Below, one piece after another: positions 58,225-64,000 of a stretch of 64,000 bases of DNA. A program made the translations under genes and the position numbers. The stretch is from Lagopus muta. Lineage: Eukaryota; Chordata; Aves; Galliformes; Phasianidae. A model generated the notes under the pieces. It saw nothing but the letters and a program-made list of their open reading frames with translations, did not search any database and was not told the DNA's origin. The stretch is from positions 9,920,001-9,984,000 of the forward strand of contig NC_064443.1 of the NCBI RefSeq assembly GCF_023343835.1, written 5' to 3'. Within the stretch, counting starts at the first letter, position 1; each line of letters starts with the position of its first letter.

Positions 58225-58400
58225 TCTGGTGAAATTCAGGTATGGAGTTTTAAGGGATCTTCAGAGATCATCTGCCTTGAACTGGAACCAACCAGGCTTC
58301 CAATTCGTTAAAAGCCTCTGGTGCTGGTTGTTCAACCTGTTGTAAGGACCTCTCCCACAGGCAGATACAACAGCCCCTGAACCTTGTTACCTGCAAATAG
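58225..58400 (-). repeat. Possible very old CR1 fragment
   Basis: GGATCTTCAGAGATCATCTG and, about 85 bases later, GTTCAACCTGTTGTAAGGAC with CTCCCACAGGCAG resemble the reversed body of ancient CR1 families (a segment that normally reads 'caacctgttcttaaagacctcc'). The terminal repeats are lost and divergence is high, so this is a weak call. Confidence 0.3.
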
Positions 58401-61400
58401 GTGTCTAGCTTAAACTAATCAAATGAACTTTGTTCCTTTGCTTCTGTTCCAGAAAGCATGATTTTCACCCTCTTTAGATGCCCTAGATGGGATGAAGCCC
58501 TCTTTGAATGTTTTTCTCTCTGCAATGGCTGTAGAAAAAGTCTGGCAGATGGCACTTGGCAAGACTAGATGAATATGCACTGAATGTCTCATTTGCATTG
58601 GGTCCCTTTTTGTCTTCATGGTTTGGGCACCCAACATCTGAGATACCAATTTCACATCCCTGTGATCCTCAGTGTGTTCTTGAGCTTTCTTTTCTGCACA
58701 GCTGTGACTCATTTCTCTGTGCTGTATTTGATGATGTTTGGAACAGTGACAGGGAGAGATGAGTCTGTGATGGTTTCTTTCTCAATACCTTGTCTGGGCT
58801 AAATAAAGGTAAAACCTTGATGAGCTACACAAGCATCCTGTCCAGAATACATATTGGAATGACAGTCTAGGAAGGTGATGGCTTTGAAATGCTAAACCAT
58901 CAACATTTACAATGGAAGCCCATTCAGAACCAAAGAAGAAGCAATGATGTGAAGCCGAAGTGTTTTGAGTCCTCGAGATTAATTTATTTTAGAGATCCTA
59001 TCTGTTGTCCAAAAGATATTTTTGGAAAATGCTGAGAGGGTAATTTAAAGTAACGATAGCTTGTGGAAAATAGCAAACAGGTGGAAGATCATTCCTGAAC
59101 AGGAGAAAGTAATGCATTATTTGCTATCACTTACTGCCATGGAACTTAATCAACAAAGAAAATGTGCTTTCCCTCTGGAGTAAATATCCTTCACGAGGAC
59201 ATTGGTTTTTAATCCTGCCTGTGTGCCCACAGAACCAGGTCTTTGCTTCTTCTGGCTAAATGCAGCTATATGCAAGGTTCATGGAAAAGCTTTCCTCTTG
59301 AGCTATAGAGCCATCAAGCAGTGGGGCATCATGTCACATTCTGCAGAGAACAAACTTCCACCTGTAAGCCTATAACGTGCATCTCTGAGTCCTTCTGAAG
59401 GAAAGCCAGCTGCATGTCAATTGAGGCGGCTTGGTTTCCTGAACTGCCTCTTCAGAGGCAGCAGAAATAGGAAGGATGAGTGAGCTTCTGTGCTTGCTTG
59501 CTTCTTTATTCTGAAAGCTACTGGGGACCAGCTGCACGGTAACATTAACCTGTTCCACTGTTCTTTTTGTCAGTGAGCTCCAGCTACTTTCCAAATGCGG
59601 TACAAGCTTGCAGTTATGTGTGACAGCGTCTTTAGATGCACTCTATTTTTAAAGTTCAAAGAGCTTCCTTGTTAAGTGCTACGTGTACTCAGCATATGAG
59701 TGATAAGCAGCAAGCCTGTTGGGCAAGGAGAAGCCAAGCTGTTGCGTCTCACTCCATCTAAATGACCCTGGTGGGGCTGCTCTGAGCCAAACATGCCATC
59801 ATTTTGTGCTCCTGATGGTCGATGCCTATGCACCAAACTGCTCTTATAGCAAGAGGGGGCACAGAAAAAACATGGAGGAGAACCTCGTCCTACTGCTTCT
59901 CTTTGCCAGCCAGTTTCTAAAGTGAGGATGCAGAGATCATTTTCACCCCCGCATTAGTAAAGCAGAGAAGTTTTGTCTTGAAATCTCTTACAAAGTGCCA
60001 CTTTTAGCCTGCCTTGCTCATGACTGCATGGCTTTGGATTTTTGTCTTTTTCTTAACTACCAATCAGCCACCCTCCAGCTGCAGTAATAACGTGTGGGAT
60101 GGCAGTTGCCTCCAGTGGCTGTTTAAATTAAACACAGATCTACTGAATAGACACTGAGTGTCAAGAGATCTCTTCTGGGAAGTGAGAGGAGGATCTGCTT
60201 CCCTGTTAGCATTGCCAATGTGTTTCTGAACCTAAGGACAACACCTTTCTGACTTCAGAATATGTCCGTAATCATCTTCCTTAAGCAGCCTGTGTGCCTG
60301 CTGTCTCCTGGCTGAGGGTTATAGGCTGTGATTATGCATTATATTTAGAATCTTCTAAAATTTTGATCAGCCTTGGAGACTCAGCTTCAGTTCTTAAATG
60401 AGTGCAACAGGGCTGTTAGCCAGGCACTGGGGGGCTGCTTCAAGCCAGAGGCTACAGTGAGCTAGGGGAAGCAAAGAAGGGAATGTGGCTAGGGGAGAGA
60501 CATCCCTGGAGAAAGTGACCCTACTGCTTTATTCAGCGCTCAGGATGCCAGTTCAGGCAGCATTTCCCAGATGGACCCATGGGATTACAGTCAGTGTTAA
60601 CTTCAAAGCTGGGTACTATGGGAATATGAGGAGTGCAGGTCATGGATGTCCTTTAGGGCAGCTCCTTTCTCCCCATGCTGTGAAGAGCAGATGTGGTATA
60701 AAAGCTTCCTCTAGGAGAGGGCATGATTAATCTTTGCTTCTTAGAGGATGACAAATATATTATATTCGCCGACATGCACATGCATTCTCTTCGTCTGACG
60801 GGTGACCCCTATCTTAATGCCAAGCGTGCGAGGTCCAGCTCTGTAAACGAAGAGGAGAGCTTTGCAAGCTCATTAATGCTTTGAAGTCGCTCATTAGGAG
60901 CAGATTCCTCTGGAGCTGGCAAGCGTAACACCCTTTGTGAGCACAACTTCATTTGATATTAATGCGGGTGCTGCAGCTGGAGGCGTACAGAGATGCTGAG
61001 CTGCCGTTCTGCACACATAGACCAGCATAGTGGGTTGCTGTGGCTGTAATAGGAAGGGTAAAGGGAAGCAGGGAATGTTTCTGTCCTCTCTTGGCACCTC
61101 AAGAGGTGACATTTCCTCTTGGCAGGGTTTTTATGTGTGGTAGATTAACCCAGTCCTCTGCTGAGCTGCAGCATTCTGCATTGGGCCTTCCCAGTCCTTC
61201 CCATAGTGAAGGATGCTCCAGTATGTCTTCAGCTGAGGGGATGCTCTGATGAATAGGTTTCTCTGTGTGGGCATCACAGGAAGCACGGCAGTGCATGGAG
61301 GCCAGGCCATTTGAGGATCTTCTGGGAGGGGACAAGACTGGGAGTGGGTTGCAGAATCCCAGTAAAGCAGTGGCAGCCCTGTGTAGAGATGCTGGCCTGG

Positions 61401-61441
61401 GAAGTGTGAGAGTGGCTGAAATAAGAGATGTAAAACATCAG
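58401..61441. other. Intergenic block, 3 kb, without recognisable repeats
   Basis: No gene is recognised. The segment 60730-60990 is listed separately. AT-rich unrepeated stretches also occur near 58970-59060 and 60110-60140. Small frames have no recognisable content. Confidence 0.45.
60730..60990. promoter_or_regulatory. Candidate CpG-retaining conserved element
   Basis: By eye there are about a dozen CpGs in 260 bases, against very few in the flanking kilobases, interleaved with homeodomain-type words (CTCATTAATGC, CTCATTAGGAG, GATATTAATGC). Non-repetitive DNA that has kept CpGs in a desert is often under constraint or is hypomethylated. There is no coding frame across it and no promoter element that I can name. 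Confidence 0.35.
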
Positions 61442-61521
61442 GTTGCTGTGGCTTAAAGGCTAAAGACTTAGTGCATGTAGCTGTTTTGAGGCTGTGAGTT
61501 TGAATCTCATGTGAGTCAACA
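61442..61521 (+). pseudogene. Decayed tRNA-Leu-like sequence
   Basis: An A-box-like TGGCTTAAAGG (61449-61459) follows seven bases matching the position of an acceptor strand. The T arm is intact as a 5-bp stem with loop TTTGAAT (61494-61510), and the B-box-like AGTTTGAATCT differs from consensus at about three bases. The layout GTTGCTGTGGC...GAGGC-T arm follows class II tRNA-Leu. The acceptor ends (GTTGCTG with AGTCAAC) pair only partly and need a 3-base insertion, and the anticodon stem is ruined. A T12 run (61528-61539) sits where a Pol III terminator would be. Confidence 0.45.
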
Positions 61522-61527
61522 GAGAGC

Positions 61528-61539
61528 TTTTTTTTTTTT
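61528..61539 (+). terminator. T12 run after the decayed tRNA-like copy
   Basis: Twelve T lie 7 bases past the tRNA-like 3' end. It would terminate Pol III strongly, but may only be a homopolymer. Confidence 0.35.
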
Positions 61540-62193
61540 CTTTTAAAACAAAACAAAAGCTAGACAAAATAGAAGCTGTACCTCACCCCAAAGGAGAAAG
61601 AAGGACTCATCTCCCCACTGTCTCTTCTGACCAAATGCCCCAAAAAATCTGAACTACAGAGGGAGTAAGGATCAGGACCCAAGGTGGAAGGATGGTGCTA
61701 GAACTGCTTGGCATCTGTAATGAGTGCTGGTGGGCTGGCAGAGCTGCTCGTGTGCCTCAGGGCACCAGCAGGGTCAGGATGACAACCTCCAAAGATACCT
61801 GTGCTCCTGGCACAATGGTCTGGCATGGCACATGGGTTCCATTCTGTTCTCCATGGCCCGTGAGAACTGTTAACTCCTGGTTTGGCTGGGGTGGATAAAT
61901 GGGCTGAGCAGATGCTATTTGGTGGTGGATCACCAGGATGTGAGGGAAAATCTGTGAAAGTTTGGAAAATGCATGAGATCAGAAAACGTTTTTTTGGTGT
62001 GGTATAAGTAAAGGGAGTCAGGCAGCTTTTCTTTCTGTGCCTTGCCAGATTTGCTGGAGACCTTAAAGGAAGTGGTGAGGAGAGGAAGATGTTGCTGATC
62101 CCGGGAAGAGCCTGGAGTTGGGACTTTGGTGGCTTGGTGAGGTGAGTGTCCTTGAGGACAGGACCTGGCTGGCCAGGGGACAGCAGGCAGCCC
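61540..62193. other. Spacer between the decayed copy and the tRNA-Leu gene
   Basis: No gene or repeat is recognised. The minus frame 61698-62195 is a chance frame. Confidence 0.5.
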
Positions 62194-62276
62194 ACCAGGA
62201 TGGCCGAGTGGTGAAGGCGTTGGACTTAAGATCCAATGGGCGCATGCCCGCGTGGGTTCGAACCCCACTTCTGGTA
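62194..62276 (+). tRNA. tRNA-Leu(UAA)
   Basis: An 83-base class II tRNA decodes UUA. The acceptor stem ACCAGGA/TTCTGGT pairs over seven bases, one a G-U wobble, with discriminator A at 62276. The anticodon loop CTTAAGA (62225-62231) holds anticodon TAA (62227-62229) between stems TTGGA and TCCAA. The long variable arm GGGC-GCAT-GCCC forms a hairpin. The T arm is GTGGG-TTCGAAC-CCCAC. The A box TGGCCGAGTGG (62201-62211) and the B box around GGTTCGAACCC (62255-62265) are intact, and a T5 terminator follows at 62286-62290. One D-loop base looks changed from the usual GTGGTTAAGGC (G for T). No intron is present. The gene is probably active; CCA is not encoded, as expected in eukaryotes. Confidence 0.95.
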
Positions 62277-62285
62277 GGAGCCTCC

Positions 62286-62290
62286 TTTTT
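62286..62290 (+). terminator. Pol III terminator of tRNA-Leu
   Basis: Five T residues begin 10 bases after the discriminator base, a typical distance for RNA polymerase III termination. Confidence 0.8.
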
Positions 62291-62462
62291 CTTTCAGGCC
62301 ACAAACCCCATCCTGGCCTTTAGACCATCTGTTTGGAGCAGGGACGGGAGCTGTCAGCCAAGATATTGTGGCACCAAGACCATTGGACACCCCAGTATGA
62401 ACACTCTGGTGGGACTGAGCGACTTCATCATCCAGGCTGGATGTGGAGAGAGATGTGAAGCA

Positions 62463-62546
62463 GTCCCTCCAGCACATGGCTACGTCTCTTATCCTTTGTG
62501 CAGGGAGTGTTGGGATCGTCATGGGCTTGAATCCCACATGCCACCA
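62463..62546 (+). pseudogene. Second tRNA-like relic (3' half only)
   Basis: GGCTTGAATCC at 62524-62534 is a two-mismatch B box in a 4-5 bp T-arm stem (TGGG/CCCA around CTTGAAT), followed by a CATGCCACC end reminiscent of tRNA-Leu 3' ends. The TGGC at 62477 may be the A-box remnant, but the rest does not fold. A T6 run follows at about 62570. It is similar in the T-arm region to the relic at 61442. The call is tentative. Confidence 0.25.
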
Positions 62547-64000
62547 AAATAGAGACTTGTTTTTTCCAAGACAGAAGTAGAAAAACCTGACTATCCTGAG
62601 GAAGATAAAAAAAGATGTTGAGCTTTACACAGTTCAGGCAAGTCACAAGTGGGAATATGTGCGAAGAAGTGGGTTTGGGTTTTGGGTTTCATGCTGGCTT
62701 CTCCTGCCAACTCTGCTCTGTGACCCCATGCTCGAGGCTTGGATCACTCCAAGCACCATTTGGCACTTTTTGGAGGGATCTAGCAGCGTCAGTGGTCCCT
62801 GGAGCAGGTCTAGAGGGCTCACAGTATGGCACAAGGATGTTCCTGGTTAAGTTGGGGAAATGCAGCAGAAACTGAGAGCTGCTCCTGTGCTAGCATGCCT
62901 TGGCACCCACAAACACGCATGAGATTTCTTCATTCCCTTCCTCTAGTGTATTGATGGGCAGTACACATTTCCCTTTGAAAAGATTTAGCCCACCGGACCC
63001 ATGGAGATGCTGTCAGACTTTCATTTGGCTGCTTTGCTCTAACCCCGAGGCCAAACGGAAATGTCCTACTGCTGGGACATGATTTGAAGTGATGGTGTTA
63101 ATTTGGTTAATTAGGATTCCTGGGTAGCGTGCGTGTCTTGTAAATCAGCTTACCATTGTAGTATCTCCGCAAAGAGTTATTTGCTGGTGCATGAGGTTAT
63201 GTATGAATTTACGATTATGATGTAGGACCATTAATTTCATGTTTGTGGCAGATGATGCAGCTCAATTAAAAGTTGCATGTTAAGATCCTTGGCTCTCTCT
63301 GATATATAGGAATCGGCTGGTGGCCTGCAGGAAGGATTACAAGGCCTGTAACTGTGGCCATATAACAAATGGGGCAGGACCCAGAGGAGAGGACATGGGA
63401 GGAATTACTGCTCCTCTCCCACCTGATTAGTTCTGGGAGTGAAATGTTTTGTGTATCTGCCAGTTTGCGACTAACCTCAGTCATTAAGTGATGCAAAGAA
63501 TGACAAATACATCTCTGGGAGCACACCAGGGGGTCTGAGCAGCACTGCGGGTCTTTTGCCTCTGATGACTTGGAGTCAGACTCCTGTTTAGTCCATGTGT
63601 CAAAGGCATTTACTGCTCTTCACTGAGTTCAAAGCCCAAATCACCTTGTTTAAACTTCCCTGTTGATCCATATTCTCACAAAACTTGTGGTTTTTCTACT
63701 CTAAGGGTATGAGCTCTGCTCTGCTCTTGATCCACAGAGGGTATCTATCTACTTTGCAAAACTATTGGGCAGAAAAAGTGTTGTCTGCAGGCACCCAGAT
63801 CTGAATTAATAGCCTTTGGATGGCACAGCTCTGCACACAGGACTGGGTGAACATCTGAGGCCAAGTGTTGATTCAGCTCAGGACTGAGGTCAAATGGCAG
63901 AGCCATGTAAGAGAGCCGAGCAGGAGAATCTGAGCCTGGAGCAGCAAGGAGGACACAGCGATCAGGGCATGTTAGGGCTGTGGTGGACTGCTAAATAAGG
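62547..64000. other. Intergenic to window end
   Basis: No gene is recognised. The segment 63060-63300 is AT-rich, unrepeated and motif-dense (GGTTAATTAGG, GCGTGCGTG, GGACCATTAATTTC, GCTCAATTAAAAG), and is enhancer-like. The remainder shows no repeats or protein-like frames. Confidence 0.45.
63060..63300. promoter_or_regulatory. Candidate enhancer with homeodomain-type sites
   Basis: TAATTAGG, TAAATCAGC, ATTAATTTC and CAATTAAAAG words, plus two CpGs in GCGTGCGTG, occur within 240 unrepeated bases in an otherwise plain region. Function is inferred from texture alone. Confidence 0.28.

Noticed and set aside
61930..62304. Minus frame containing VGFEPTRACAHW
   Set aside because: This peptide is the well-known artefact of translating the antisense of tRNA-Leu (B box region). 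It is the tRNA, not a protein. A similar artefact occurs at 62226-62537.

Overview
This is a vertebrate nuclear window, almost certainly from a bird and probably a galliform (chicken-like). The evidence is about thirty CR1 LINE 3' fragments ending in the short ATTCTRTG-type repeats typical of avian CR1, very few other interspersed repeats, and a vertebrate plexin gene with GT-AG introns. There is no prokaryotic, phage or CRISPR content. Nearly all open frames in the window are chance frames in noncoding DNA.

Positions 1-7.7 kb hold the 3' end of a class A plexin, best matched to PLXNA1, on the + strand. The penultimate coding exon is 70-220 and the last coding exon is 3721-3816. A 3' UTR of about 3.9 kb follows, with several poly(A) signals. 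The distal signal at 7676-7681 overlaps a Pumilio-type motif. The UTR also has two G-quadruplex-type runs and long pyrimidine tracts.

Positions 7.7-61.4 kb look like a gene desert. I find no multi-exon gene. CR1 fragments lie on both strands, three times as back-to-back pairs. Between them are many AT-rich, non-repetitive segments dense in homeodomain, POU, PBX/MEIS, RFX or E-box type sites. These resemble the conserved noncoding enhancers often found in deserts beside developmental genes such as plexins, but conservation cannot be tested from one sequence. An isolated exon-like open frame (23970-24078) and a possible relic of CR1 ORF2 endonuclease (52773-52961) are the only protein-like signals.

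Positions 61.4-62.6 kb hold a probably functional class II tRNA-Leu(UAA) gene (62194-62276) with A box, B box and a T-run terminator. On the same strand it has one clear and one weaker decayed tRNA-Leu-like relic either side. The rest, to 64 kb, is noncoding, with another enhancer-like AT-rich block at 63.06-63.3 kb.
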